Shown here: positions 18,659 to 27,203 of the stretch, piece after piece
Numbering within the stretch: position 1 is the stretch's first letter
Layout: each line of letters starts with the position of its first letter
Source of the DNA: an uncultured Oxalobacteraceae bacterium
Lineage (GTDB): Bacteria; Pseudomonadota; Gammaproteobacteria; Burkholderiales; Burkholderiaceae_D
NCBI GenBank assembly: GCA_903893945.1
Contig: CAITOF010000012.1
Coordinates: 1 to 40,607, forward strand
Direction: 5' to 3'
Length of the DNA stretch: 40,607 nt
Translations under genes and position numbers: made by a program
Notes under the pieces: model-generated
The model's input: only the letters and a program-made list of their open reading frames with translations
Database searches by the model: none
What the model was told of the DNA's origin: nothing

Positions 18659-18763
18659 GCCCTGGGGCGGTACCATGCCCGGGTATCAGTCCGCGCGAAC
18701 CGGCTCGGCGCCTGAGGGCGCCAAACCAATCAGGCGCTGCCGGGCGCCGGTGGAACCCAGGGC
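18659..18763 (+). ncRNA. Candidate structured RNA or leader element (strand uncertain)
   Basis: Four mutually compatible helices can be drawn. P1 GCCCTGGG (18659-18666) pairs with CCCAGGGC (18756-18763). P2 GGTACC (18669-18674) pairs with GGTATC (18682-18687), one wobble. P3 ACCGGC (18699-18704) pairs with GCCGGT (18746-18751). P4 GCGCCTGA (18708-18715) pairs with TCAGGCGC (18730-18737). P3 and P4 nest, and P2 sits beside them inside P1, giving a closed three-way-junction shape of 105 bases. I do not recognise the family. It is G+C-rich against A+T-rich surroundings. No T-run follows, and the nearest TATAAT lies downstream, so it could be an sRNA, a leader read from an upstream promoter, or a minus-strand element. 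Confidence 0.4.
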
Positions 18764-18801
18764 AAACCTCCACGAAACCGAACGACCCAGATAAATTATT
18801 C

Positions 18802-18810
18802 TGATATAAT
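18802..18810 (+). promoter_or_regulatory. Candidate extended -10 promoter of the Rieske gene
   Basis: TGATATAAT, a perfect TATAAT with extended TG, about 100 bases before ATG 18913. The -35 is poor. Confidence 0.4.
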
Positions 18811-18912
18811 CTTGGGTTCTGTCCAAAATTTCCGATTCAATTCAATGAACTGAATGCAGGTCTTTGCGGATTCTTTCTCTCTTGGGTTGAGTAACTATTT
18901 GGGGGGGTGGGG

Positions 18913-20067
18913 ATGTCCGATCTGGCAACATTCACTAAACTACAGCGTTCCACAACGCAACTTCCGGTGTCGGTTTATTTTGATGAAGCGCTGTTGAAGC
19001 GTGAAATCGACCAATTATTCCAGCAGGGTCCGCGTTACGTCGGGCACGAACTGATGGTGCCAGAGGTCGGCGACTACGCGACACTCGCCGCGGAAAACGA
19101 AGGCCGCATGCTGGTTCGGAGCGAGCGCGGCATCGAGTTGCTGTCCAACGTCTGCCGGCACCGTCAGGCCCTGATGCTGGGCGGTGGCGGCAAGCAGCCC
19201 ATGACCCGTGGCAATGCCCGAAACATAGTGTGCCCGCTACACCGCTGGACCTACGATCTCAAAGGTGAATTGCTCGGTGCGCCGCACTTTGACGAGTCGC
19301 CCTGCCTGAATCTGGGCAACACCCCTGTGCAGAGCTGGAACGGCCTCCTGTTTGAGCAGAACGGCTACAACGTCATGGACCGGCTTGCCAATCTGTCGGT
19401 GACCCGGGATCTCGATTTTACCGGTTATATGCTGGATCATGTCGAGGTGCACGACTGCGACTACAACTGGAAAACCTTCATCGAGGTGTATCTGGAAGAT
19501 TATCACGTTGAACCGTTTCATCCTGGCCTGGGCAGCTTTGTGACCTGTGACGATCTGCGCTGGGAGTTCGGTGCCGACTATAGCGTCCAGACGGTCGGCG
19601 TCAACAGCGGATTACTGAAATCCGGATCCGAAAAATACCGGGCGTGGCAGGAACAGCTGCTGGCATACCGTCGCGGTGCAGCCCCCCCGTATGGAGCCAT
19701 CTGGATGACGCTGTACCCCAACATCATGGTCGAGTGGTATCCCCATGTGCTGGTGGTCTCGACACTGTGGCCGCAGGCGACCGGTAAAACCCGCAACGTG
19801 GTCGAGTTTTACTATCCGGAAGAAATTGTGCTGTTTGAACGCAAGTTTATTGAATCTGAACGCGCCGCGTATATGGAAACCTGCATTGAGGACGATGAAA
19901 TCGGGTTCAGAATGGATGCCGGACGCCGGATTCTGTTTGAGCGCGGCGAATCCCAGTCAGGACCGTATCAGTCCCCCATGGAAGACGGCATGCAGCATTT
20001 TCATGAATGGTATCGAAACAGCAGAGTGCTTGAAGACACGATGGACGCCCCGCGTCGCCCCGACTGA
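18913..20067 (+). CDS. Rieske aromatic ring-hydroxylating dioxygenase-type protein (alpha subunit family)
   Basis: 384-residue non-haem iron oxygenase of unknown substrate. The N-terminal Rieske domain has CRH (near 75) and CPLHRWTYD (near 101), ligands for a [2Fe-2S] cluster. The 23 residues between them are longer than the usual 15-17. The C-terminal catalytic domain has EDYHVEPFHPG (near 198), the two mononuclear-iron histidines, and an acidic CIEDDEIGFRMDAGRR (near 322) that could supply the Asp ligand. No ferredoxin, reductase or beta subunit gene is adjacent, so electrons must come from elsewhere. ATG 18913 is preferred over GTG 18907 because a G-rich Shine-Dalgarno precedes it. Placement beside xseB-ispA-dxs is, to my knowledge, conserved in Burkholderiales. 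Confidence 0.92.
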   Translation: MSDLATFTKLQRSTTQLPVSVYFDEALLKREIDQLFQQGPRYVGHELMVPEVGDYATLAAENEGRMLVRSERGIELLSNVCRHRQALMLGGGGKQPMTRGNARNIVCPLHRWTYDLKGELLGAPHFDESPCLNLGNTPVQSWNGLLFEQNGYNVMDRLANLSVTRDLDFTGYMLDHVEVHDCDYNWKTFIEVYLEDYHVEPFHPGLGSFVTCDDLRWEFGADYSVQTVGVNSGLLKSGSEKYRAWQEQLLAYRRGAAPPYGAIWMTLYPNIMVEWYPHVLVVSTLWPQATGKTRNVVEFYYPEEIVLFERKFIESERAAYMETCIEDDEIGFRMDAGRRILFERGESQSGPYQSPMEDGMQHFHEWYRNSRVLEDTMDAPRRPD

Positions 20068-20111
20068 CGTTTCAATTGACGTTTCGATAAAATTTAAGCA
20101 ATCTACGCCGC

Positions 20112-20987
20112 ATGCAATCACTTTGGATGTTACTTGCCAGCCTGTTATTCGCTCTGATGGGCGTCTGTGTCAAGCTGGCCTCGTCGCTGTACACCACGTC
20201 GGAAATCGTGATGTACCGGGGTCTGTTCGGTATTGTCTTTTTATTCCTGATATCAAGAATCCATCACATCAGCCTGAAAACACGCATGCCGTGGCGTCAC
20301 TTCAGCCGCGGTACAGTTGGCACGGTGGCGCTGTGGATGTGGTTTTACAGCATAGGCAAAATTCCTCTGGCGCTGGCCAATACGCTGAACTACATGTCAC
20401 CCATATGGATCGCTGCCATCCTGTACGGGGTGGCCTGGTGGCACGGCAAGACGCGCTTTACCTGGGGTTTGCCGGGTGCCATCGCGCTGAGTTTCATCGG
20501 CATGGTATTGCTGCTGCATCCCTCCATCAGCCCCAAACAACTGCCGGTTGAACTGATCTCCCTGGTGTCGGGTGTCCTCGCGGCGCTGGCATACCTGCAG
20601 GTGCGGCAGATGGGCCTGCTTGGCGAACCGGAGACGCGTGTGGTATTTTATTTTTCACTGACCAGCGCCGTGTCGGGCGCGCTGGCAGCTAGCGTGGATC
20701 AGGATTGGCACACGCACCACCTGCATGGTGTTGTTTTGTTACTTTTTGTCGGATTCTTTGCCAGTACTGCACAGCTTGCCATGACGCGTGCTTATCGTTT
20801 GGGCAATCCCCTGTTCACGGCCAACCTGTCGTACACGGGGATCGTCTTTTCGAGCATTCTGGGCGTCATCGTGTGGCAGGACCAGCTAAGTTTATTAAGC
20901 TGGACGGGTATTGCAGTGATCCTGTTCAGTGGCATACTAGCGACTTATATACATACCCGAAAGACATTGGCGATACGCGCAAATTAG
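20112..20987 (+). CDS. DMT-superfamily transporter (EamA family)
   Basis: 291-residue inner-membrane protein with about ten hydrophobic helices arranged as two EamA repeats (about 5-130 and 145-280). The second half has the usual motif of small residues before a late helix (QLAMTRAYRLGNPLFTANLSY). Family members export or import small metabolites (amino acids, nucleosides); the substrate cannot be told. It follows the Rieske gene by 44 bases and may be co-transcribed. Confidence 0.92.
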   Translation: MQSLWMLLASLLFALMGVCVKLASSLYTTSEIVMYRGLFGIVFLFLISRIHHISLKTRMPWRHFSRGTVGTVALWMWFYSIGKIPLALANTLNYMSPIWIAAILYGVAWWHGKTRFTWGLPGAIALSFIGMVLLLHPSISPKQLPVELISLVSGVLAALAYLQVRQMGLLGEPETRVVFYFSLTSAVSGALAASVDQDWHTHHLHGVVLLLFVGFFASTAQLAMTRAYRLGNPLFTANLSYTGIVFSSILGVIVWQDQLSLLSWTGIAVILFSGILATYIHTRKTLAIRAN

Positions 20988-21038
20988 CCGCTTGCGACAA
21001 GGCAGTACAGAAAGTGTCATTAAACGAAAGGGAAATGC

Positions 21039-21905
21039 ATGTCCGTTTTATTTACTTCCTTGATTTCAGTGGATGAATTGGCAGAGCACATCGAGGATGA
21101 AAAATGGGTCATTCTGGATTGCCGGCATGATCTGTCCAATCCGAATGCGGGGCGAAGCGCCTATGCGGAAGGCCATATCCCGGGCGCACAATTCGTTCAT
21201 CTGGACTTTGATTTGTCAGGAAACAAAATAAACGATATAGGCGCATTTTGCGGACGTCACCCGCTTCCGGACCGTTCAATTTTTGTGGCCAAGCTGCGGT
21301 CCTGGGGTATCAGCAACGATACGCAGGTCATCGGCTATGATGGTCAGGGTGGCATGTTCGCGGCCCGGTTGTGGTGGATGCTGCGCTGGATTGGCCATCA
21401 GGCTGTCGCTGTGCTGGACGGAGGTATCCCGGCCTGGCAGGCTGCCGGAAAACCCGTCTCAACCGGCGTACCGTCAGTCAGGAGTGGTGCAATACAGGAC
21501 CAGGATCCGCTGGTAAGAATTGCCAGTGTGCACGATGTTCAGGCGAACATCCTGTCCAGACTGAGTACACTGGTTGACGCACGTTCTGCAGATCGTTTTC
21601 GCGGCGAAAATGAAACGCTGGACCCGATCGGCGGCCATATTCCCGGTGCAAAAAACCGCTTCTTTAAAGACAACCTGAACGAACAGGGGTGTTTCAAATC
21701 GCCCGAGCAGTTACACAAGGAATGGGCGCAGATCATTACCGACTCGCGGAAATCGATTATGCAATGCGGTTCCGGTGTCACCGCCTGCCATAATTTACTG
21801 GCACTCGAAGTGGCCGGCATGACAGGTGCGGCACTGTATGCCGGATCGTGGAGTGAATGGTGTATCGACCCGCGACGACCTATCGCCACCGGCGACAGGG
21901 ACTGA
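21039..21905 (+). CDS. Sulfurtransferase (thiosulfate or 3-mercaptopyruvate, two rhodanese domains)
   Basis: 288 residues in two rhodanese domains. The inactive N-terminal domain has YAEGHIPGAQFVHLD near 46, and the catalytic C-terminal domain has the loop CGSGVTAC near 247. CGSGVTA is the loop of mercaptopyruvate-type (SseA) enzymes; thiosulfate enzymes usually have CRKGVT. 3-Mercaptopyruvate is therefore the better guess for sulfur donor. A second cysteine ends the loop. Good Shine-Dalgarno (AAAGGGAAA) before ATG 21039. It lies 51 bases after the DMT gene and is convergent with the YqjK-like gene. Confidence 0.93.
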   Translation: MSVLFTSLISVDELAEHIEDEKWVILDCRHDLSNPNAGRSAYAEGHIPGAQFVHLDFDLSGNKINDIGAFCGRHPLPDRSIFVAKLRSWGISNDTQVIGYDGQGGMFAARLWWMLRWIGHQAVAVLDGGIPAWQAAGKPVSTGVPSVRSGAIQDQDPLVRIASVHDVQANILSRLSTLVDARSADRFRGENETLDPIGGHIPGAKNRFFKDNLNEQGCFKSPEQLHKEWAQIITDSRKSIMQCGSGVTACHNLLALEVAGMTGAALYAGSWSEWCIDPRRPIATGDRD

Positions 21906-21926
21906 GCGACACAATCTTGGCCTTGC

Positions 21927-22214
21927 TCAACCGGGATCGGCGCCCGCCTTCAGATTTCGCCAGAACTGCCATAACATCAGCCCGCTTCGCGCCAGACCCG
22001 CAACGCGACCAGGGATAAAGATGACCAGAGCGGCCATTGCCACGTGCGCCCAGGCCGGCAACTGCTTCAGTTTCGCTATCAGCCCGTTACCCGACCCGAT
22101 CCAGCCGGTCAGCAAGCCCAGTTGACGACTTTGCGCCACGAGGATATTTCTTTGCAGGGTACATTCGACCACCAGCATGGCGCGTCGTTGTGCCAGTCGT
22201 TTTACGTGACTCAT
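21927..22214 (-). CDS. YqjK-like membrane protein
   Basis: 95 residues with a basic N-terminal helix (QRRAMLVVECTLQRN) and one hydrophobic segment (AWAHVAMAALVIFIPGRVAG, about 54-73). Sequence identity to a named family is thin. Position is the main support: last in a YqjD-YqjE-like operon, overlapping the preceding gene by ATGA (22211-22214). Function unknown. Confidence 0.75.
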   Translation of the reverse strand: MSHVKRLAQRRAMLVVECTLQRNILVAQSRQLGLLTGWIGSGNGLIAKLKQLPAWAHVAMAALVIFIPGRVAGLARSGLMLWQFWRNLKAGADPG

Positions 22215-22600
22215 CGGCTCTCTTCCTGGTTGTCACTGTCCTGTGGCCCCAGCAGTGCAACGTCTTTCTTGAATTCGGCAATACTCTGTTCAAGCAAACG
22301 TGGTTTGTTCAAAAACTGGGTTCGCAACCAGGCTGAAATGATGATGCTGGCCACACCAAAAACACCGATGAGGCTTACAATGACGGCGACGCGGTGCTCA
22401 TCCCAGAAGAGCGCGATCAGTAAAAAAACCCCCAGCGAGACGGCAACGCCTGCGCAGAACAGGGCAATCAGGGCGACAATGAAATACGTCGAAAAACGTA
22501 CCAGTTCTTCTTCCAGTTCGACCGTCACCAGCTCGATCCGGGTTTGCAGCATCGTCACCAGCGTCGAGACGATGCGGCCAATGCTGTCGGAAAATCCCAT
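22211..22600 (-). CDS. Phage holin family / YqjE-like membrane protein
   Basis: 129 residues with two hydrophobic helices (about 45-70 and 75-100), an amphipathic N-terminus (SIGRIVSTLVTMLQTRIELVTVELEEE) and the layout of the YqjE (Phage_holin_3_6, DUF1469) family. Despite the family name these are cellular inner-membrane proteins, not lysis proteins. It lies 12 bases after the DUF883 gene. Confidence 0.88.
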   Translation of the reverse strand: MGFSDSIGRIVSTLVTMLQTRIELVTVELEEELVRFSTYFIVALIALFCAGVAVSLGVFLLIALFWDEHRVAVIVSLIGVFGVASIIISAWLRTQFLNKPRLLEQSIAEFKKDVALLGPQDSDNQEESR

Positions 22601-22612
22601 GTCAACTGTGCT

Positions 22613-22918
22613 TTACTTGCGACTGATTAACAGGCCGATGACCAGGCCGATGGCAGCACCCAATCCAACCGCCTGCCACGGATTTTCTTTGACATAATCG
22701 TCGGTGGCGTGCGCGGCCTCCCGGGTTTTTGTGACGACCAGTTTTTCCAGTCGCACGATCTCGTCTTTGGCATGTCTGATGGTGTTTTCAAAGCGTTCTT
22801 TGGCCGACTTGAAGTCGTCGCTTAACGGCAGTGCGGCGTTTTTCAGCAGGGATTCGGCATCGTTTATGACAGCGTGCAGGTCACGCATCAATTGATCGTT
22901 CTGGTCTTTGGTTGTCAT
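22613..22918 (-). CDS. DUF883 (YqjD/ElaB-type) membrane-anchored protein
   Basis: 101 residues: a long charged helix (about 1-75) followed by a C-terminal membrane anchor with the family signature PWQAVGLGAAIGLVIGLLI and an RK tail. E. coli YqjD and ElaB of this family tether ribosomes to the inner membrane in stationary phase. That role is only an inference here. First of a three-gene operon. Confidence 0.92.
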   Translation of the reverse strand: MTTKDQNDQLMRDLHAVINDAESLLKNAALPLSDDFKSAKERFENTIRHAKDEIVRLEKLVVTKTREAAHATDDYVKENPWQAVGLGAAIGLVIGLLISRK

Positions 22919-22992
22919 GATAGGTCCTTGAAGTTTGTGTTTCCATAATAATCCTAATTACCAGCCATTTATTAATAAAACGCAAATTCTGC

Positions 22993-23847
22993 TTAACTTA
23001 ACGCAAAATCCATGACGATACCGATAAAAATAAAGCAACCCAGCCAATTATTGTGCCGGAAAGCACGAAAGCACCGGTCACGATCACGATCGCGTATCAG
23101 AAAATAGTGATATACCGAACAGGCTAAGGCCGCCAGCAGTCCCAGTGCAAACCAGCGACCCAATCCGAGTCCGATGCCGACCGTGGTGAGCAGGGCAAAG
23201 TAGATGGCGTAGCAACTCATTATCGCCACGACATCGTATTTGCCAAAAGTAAGTGCTGACGTACGTATGCCGATTTTAATATCGTCGTCCCGGTCGACCA
23301 TGGCGTACTCGGTATCGTAAGCCACCGCCCAGAACACGTTGGCCAGTAATAACAGCCAGGCCGTGCCAGGCACCTGGTTCTGGACCGCGGCAAATGCCAT
23401 CGGAATCCCGAAACCGAATGCAATGCCCAGATACGCCTGCGGTATCGCAAAAAAGCGCTTGAAGTACGGATAACTCGCGGCAATCAGAACGGCCGCGACC
23501 GATAATGCCCGGGTGTACCGGTTCAGCGGCAGGATCAAACCGAAGGCGGTCAAGGCCAGCAGGGCTGCCACCAGCAGGGCTTCCCAGCCGGCAATTTTGC
23601 CCGCAGTCAGGGGGCGTTGCGCGGTGCGCCTGACGTGCCTGTCAAAATCACGGTCAGCGTAATCGTTCATGGCGCAGCCCGCCGCGCGCATCAGGGCGGT
23701 ACCGAGCGTAAAGATGACGATCAGCCTGATATCCGGCGTTCCACGGGATGCAATCCAGAGGGCGGCCAGGGTGGGCCACAGTAAAAGTAAAATACCGATG
23801 GGCTTGTCAAACCGGGTTAATTGCCAATACAGAGTCAGACGTTGCAT
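22993..23847 (-). CDS. ubiA: 4-hydroxybenzoate polyprenyltransferase
   Basis: Integral membrane prenyltransferase attaching the polyprenyl tail to 4-hydroxybenzoate in ubiquinone synthesis. 284 residues with about nine helices. Both diphosphate-binding aspartate motifs are present: [11 protein letters not shown] at 61-71 and [13 protein letters not shown] near 185. It stands 57 bases after the UbiH-like gene in the same direction, grouping two ubiquinone steps. Confidence 0.96.
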   Translation of the reverse strand: MQRLTLYWQLTRFDKPIGILLLLWPTLAALWIASRGTPDIRLIVIFTLGTALMRAAGCAMNDYADRDFDRHVRRTAQRPLTAGKIAGWEALLVAALLALTAFGLILPLNRYTRALSVAAVLIAASYPYFKRFFAIPQAYLGIAFGFGIPMAFAAVQNQVPGTAWLLLLANVFWAVAYDTEYAMVDRDDDIKIGIRTSALTFGKYDVVAIMSCYAIYFALLTTVGIGLGLGRWFALGLLAALACSVYHYFLIRDRDRDRCFRAFRHNNWLGCFIFIGIVMDFALS

Positions 23848-23904
23848 ATTTGTTGGGGTCCGGATGGTTAGCGGGGCCAGGCAGGCGCGTTTGAGCAGTT
23901 CGGT

Positions 23905-25065
23905 TCAGTCTCTTTTTCCAAACATCATCTGCTCCGCCAGCCAGTTTTTTGCCGGCGGGCATACATCAATGACACCCAAACCGGCGCCAAGCAGCGACTG
24001 TAACGCGTTGGCGACCGGATTGTCATCACCGGCCGTGGTAAAAATCTGCGCCATCCGGCTGGTCAGCTGCATGGTCATTTGCCGATCCGGTGAACGTGCC
24101 GCAAAAAATTGTTGTAACGCTGCCGGTGTGGCCGACAGGCTCAGGAAACGGCCCAGCTGAAACGCATCGCGCAGCCCCAGATTCAAGCCTTGCCCGGCCA
24201 CAGGGTGCAGCGTTTGCGCGGCATTGCCGATACGGATGCAGCGACCTGTGGGCGGGCTGGTTTGTGCATTCAGTCCCAGCGGGAAGGCGGAACGCTGGGC
24301 GACAGCCGTGAATTGTCCCAGACGCCCGCCAAAGGCGGTTTGCAGTTCACCCAGAAAAAGTCGGTCATCCAGCGCGAGCAAACCGCTTGCCCGGTCGGGC
24401 TGAACACACCATACCAGTGCATAGGCGTCGTCGACCGGCAGCAGAGCGAGTGGGCCCTGGTCGGTAAATCGCTCAAACGCACGGCCCGCGATCGGTGCGC
24501 TGCAGCGGACCATTGAAATAAGGGCAGTCTGCTGATAGTCGTGGTGTCGGGTCTGGGGCGTCTGGTCGCCGAACAAGCCCCCTTCGGCCTGAACCACAAT
24601 GTCTGCCTCGAAAACCCGCTGATCGTCCAGTGTGATTTGGGCCTGGCGTTCTGTTTCGGTGATCGCGCTGACTTTGACAGGTCGCAACAATGTCAGTTGC
24701 GGCTGGAACTGCCCGAGCGCCTGAGACAGCGGTTCAAGGATGTCGGCGTAACGTGCCACATAGCCCAGCGCAGGCACTTTACAGGTGTCACGATCAATCA
24801 GGGTTCGGCCGAATTGCCCGCGTCGGGAGACATGAATCTGGTGTATTTCGGTGGCCTTGATGGGCCATGCCCCGGCCGCCTCCAGTATTTGCTGACTGCC
24901 AAACGACAGGGCAATGGTGCGCTGGTCGTTGCGGGCCTGCTCATGGGTTCTGGCATCCATCAGCACAATACTTGAGGGCGGCACTCCCCGTTTGATCAGG
25001 GTCAGTGCCAGGGTTTGGGCTGTCGGGCCGGCGCCGCAGATGGCGATGGTGAATTTATTGTTCAT
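23905..25065 (-). CDS. UbiH/UbiF/VisC-family FAD-dependent hydroxylase
   Basis: 386-residue flavin monooxygenase of the ubiquinone ring-hydroxylase group. The N-terminal FAD dinucleotide-binding fold begins ICGAGPTAQTLAL, and the second FAD motif is RIGNAAQTLHPVAGQGLNLG near 285. Which ring position it hydroxylates (C1, C5 or C6) cannot be read from the sequence; in Burkholderiales this locus is usually annotated ubiH or visC. Lies 57 bases after pepP in the same direction. Confidence 0.92.
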   Translation of the reverse strand: MNNKFTIAICGAGPTAQTLALTLIKRGVPPSSIVLMDARTHEQARNDQRTIALSFGSQQILEAAGAWPIKATEIHQIHVSRRGQFGRTLIDRDTCKVPALGYVARYADILEPLSQALGQFQPQLTLLRPVKVSAITETERQAQITLDDQRVFEADIVVQAEGGLFGDQTPQTRHHDYQQTALISMVRCSAPIAGRAFERFTDQGPLALLPVDDAYALVWCVQPDRASGLLALDDRLFLGELQTAFGGRLGQFTAVAQRSAFPLGLNAQTSPPTGRCIRIGNAAQTLHPVAGQGLNLGLRDAFQLGRFLSLSATPAALQQFFAARSPDRQMTMQLTSRMAQIFTTAGDDNPVANALQSLLGAGLGVIDVCPPAKNWLAEQMMFGKRD

Positions 25066-25122
25066 CTTGTCCGGTTCGTGGGAGTGGCATCTGTTGTGCC
25101 TGTTGTCGTGTCAACGGTCGCC

Positions 25123-26463
25123 TTACTTGCCCTTCATGGCAGCTTCAATTTCTTTAACTGTTTTGGGCGTGTCTTTGCTTAAATTCACGGGGCCATCCCG
25201 GGTGATGATGATGTCATCTTCGATCCGTATGCCGATGTTCCAGTATTTTTCCGGCACACCTTCCGCGGGTCGGACGTAGATGCCGGGTTCGATAGTGATA
25301 GCCATGCCGGGTTCGAGTGTCCGGTACGGTTTTTCATCGGTGCCGGCCGGCGCTTTGGGGTCGCGGTAGTTGCCCGCATCGTGGACGTCCATGCCTATCC
25401 AGTGTCCGGTGCCGTGCATGTAGAACTGGCGGTAGGCGTTGTTGCTGATTGCGTCTTCCAGTGAGCCCACCTTGTTTTTGTCCAGTAAGCCGGTGTCGAG
25501 CATGCCCTGGGTTAAGACGCGGACGGCGGCGTTGTGGCCGTCCAGGTAGCGGGCGCCACTAATGGCGTGTTCGAGTGCAGCGGATTGGGCGGTCAGCACC
25601 AGATCGTACAGGGTTTTTTGCGCAGGGCTGAATTTGCCGTTGGCGGGGAATGTTCTTGTCACGTCCGAGGCGTAACTGTCAAATTCGCAGCCGGCATCGA
25701 TCAGGATCAGATCGCCGTCCCTGATTTTTGCGTTGTTGGCGCTGTAATGCAGAATGCAGGCGTTCGGCCCGGTTGCGATAATGGAGCCGTACGCGGGCGA
25801 TTGCGCGCCCTGACGGCGGAATTCGTGCAGCATTTCGGCTTCGAGTTCGTATTCAAACATGCCTGGGCAGGTGATCTGCATGGCACGACGATGGGCGACC
25901 GATGAAATCGATGCGGCTTTCTGCATCAAGGCGATTTCGCTGCTGTCCTTGAAGAGCCGCATCTCATCCAGGATGCTGTGCAGATCGATGGTTTTCTGGG
26001 GCGGTAAAATACCGCTGCGTACCCGGCTGCGTACGGCACTGATGGCAGCCTGTGTGATGTCGTCCAGATGCGAGTGATGTCCCTGGGTATGGAAAATCGT
26101 CGGGCTATCGGCCAGCAGTTCGGGCAATTTATCCTGCAGTGCGGCATTCGGGAACGCATCGTCAAAGCCAAACTGCTGTTGCGCGGCATCCGGGCCGAAT
26201 ATGAAACCGTCCCAGATTTCGCGCTCGGGATTTTTTTCCCGGCAGAACAGGATGCTCTGGTTCGTTTTTCCGGCGACCAGCACCAGAACCGCTTCCGGTT
26301 CGGTGAAGCCGGTCAGGTAGTAAAAATAACTGTCATGGCGAAATGGGAAAAAACAGTCGCTGTTGCGGGTCATTTCCTGATTGGTCGAGAGGATGGCGAC
26401 GCCGCCACCGTGGGATTGCATGTGCTGCAAAAGAACTGCACGTCGATCGCTGTAGGGTTTCAT
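25123..26463 (-). CDS. pepP: Xaa-Pro aminopeptidase (aminopeptidase P)
   Basis: Dimetal M24B peptidase removing an N-terminal residue before proline. 446 residues: an N-terminal domain (HDSYFYYLTGFTEPEAVLV near 45) and a pita-bread catalytic domain. Visible metal ligands are the two Asp in IDAGCEFDSYASDVTR near 265, the His in MHGTGHWIGMDVHD near 355, and the Glu pair in ITIEPGIYV and GIRIEDD near 390-412. Start codon overlaps the murU stop by ATGA (26460-26463), implying translational coupling. Confidence 0.96.
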   Translation of the reverse strand: MKPYSDRRAVLLQHMQSHGGGVAILSTNQEMTRNSDCFFPFRHDSYFYYLTGFTEPEAVLVLVAGKTNQSILFCREKNPEREIWDGFIFGPDAAQQQFGFDDAFPNAALQDKLPELLADSPTIFHTQGHHSHLDDITQAAISAVRSRVRSGILPPQKTIDLHSILDEMRLFKDSSEIALMQKAASISSVAHRRAMQITCPGMFEYELEAEMLHEFRRQGAQSPAYGSIIATGPNACILHYSANNAKIRDGDLILIDAGCEFDSYASDVTRTFPANGKFSPAQKTLYDLVLTAQSAALEHAISGARYLDGHNAAVRVLTQGMLDTGLLDKNKVGSLEDAISNNAYRQFYMHGTGHWIGMDVHDAGNYRDPKAPAGTDEKPYRTLEPGMAITIEPGIYVRPAEGVPEKYWNIGIRIEDDIIITRDGPVNLSKDTPKTVKEIEAAMKGK

Positions 26464-27203
26464 GTTTGTCCTTGGTGCTGCTTTTGCTGGTTAATGACGC
26501 GAGAGTTCGGCGCATTCAGTTCGGCAAACCGTTCCGGTGTGCCGACGTCGGTCCAGTGGTGATGGATGACTTCACCGCCCAGCTGATTCTGGCTGGCATA
26601 GTGACGAAAGAGCGTGACCAGCTTTTCTGAAGCGCCCGGCGGTATTGATTCGAACATGTCGGGACGGTAAACACCTATCCCGGAAAAGGTAAAACGCGGT
26701 TCGCCCTGGTTGGTCAGGCCCAGCAAATTCACCGCGAAATCACCTTCCGGATGGTGCGGCGGGTTTTTGACCATATACAGCCAGGCGACATCGCGTTTGT
26801 TTTTGGGGTGCGGATTACCCCACATGTCGTTGTCCTGGAGTGCTGAGAGGCAGTCCGTGAAATTGAAATGCGGACAGTAAATGTCCGCGGCCACCGCAAT
26901 AAAAGGCTGGTCGCCCAGCAGATGCAGGGCATTCGCAATACCGCCGGCCGTTTCCAGCGCCTCGGCTTCGGGCGAATAGCGGATCTGCGCACCAAACTGG
27001 CTGCCATCGCCCAGCGCAGTTTCGATCATGCTGCCCAGATAAGCGTGATTAATCACCAGTTCGGTAACGCCAGCCTTGACCAGGTTCAGGATGTGCCAGA
27101 CGATGAGTGGCCGGCCCCGCACTTTCAGCAGGGGCTTGGGGCAGTCGGCAGTCAGTGGCATCATCCGTAACCCACGTCCCGCAGCTAGAAGCAGGGCTTT
27201 CAT
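26460..27203 (-). CDS. murU: N-acetylmuramate alpha-1-phosphate uridylyltransferase
   Basis: Nucleotidyltransferase predicted to make UDP-MurNAc from MurNAc-1-phosphate and UTP. 247 residues, with the sugar-nucleotidyl signature AAGRGLRMMPLT near 7, PKPLLKV near 22 and the metal-binding Asp in AVAADIY near 108. The MurU assignment rather than mannose-1-phosphate guanylyltransferase rests on its direct partnership with amgK, with which it overlaps by one base (TAATG at 27201-27205). Confidence 0.92.
   Translation of the reverse strand: MKALLLAAGRGLRMMPLTADCPKPLLKVRGRPLIVWHILNLVKAGVTELVINHAYLGSMIETALGDGSQFGAQIRYSPEAEALETAGGIANALHLLGDQPFIAVAADIYCPHFNFTDCLSALQDNDMWGNPHPKNKRDVAWLYMVKNPPHHPEGDFAVNLLGLTNQGEPRFTFSGIGVYRPDMFESIPPGASEKLVTLFRHYASQNQLGGEVIHHHWTDVGTPERFAELNAPNSRVINQQKQHQGQT

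Larger units (their letters stand above)
18445..18912. other. 468-base intergenic region between xseB and the Rieske gene
   Basis: No credible ORF. From left to right it holds a candidate minus-strand -10 for xseB (TATACAAT, 18494-18501); an A+T-rich stretch with a TTGACA (18580-18585) and TGCTATGTT (18604-18612) that could form a plus-strand promoter; a compact inverted-repeat structure (18659-18763); an extended -10 (18802-18810); and a G-rich Shine-Dalgarno just before ATG 18913. Confidence 0.6.

Noticed and set aside
18659..18763. 6S RNA or a known riboswitch
   Set aside because: Too short and branched for 6S RNA, which is a long single hairpin with a central bubble. No TPP, FMN, cobalamin or glycine core motifs were found. 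Left as an unassigned structured element.
26460..27203. Mannose-1-phosphate guanylyltransferase as the name for the nucleotidyltransferase
   Set aside because: Short single-domain form, directly coupled to amgK, so MurU fits better; a GDP-mannose enzyme would usually be longer.
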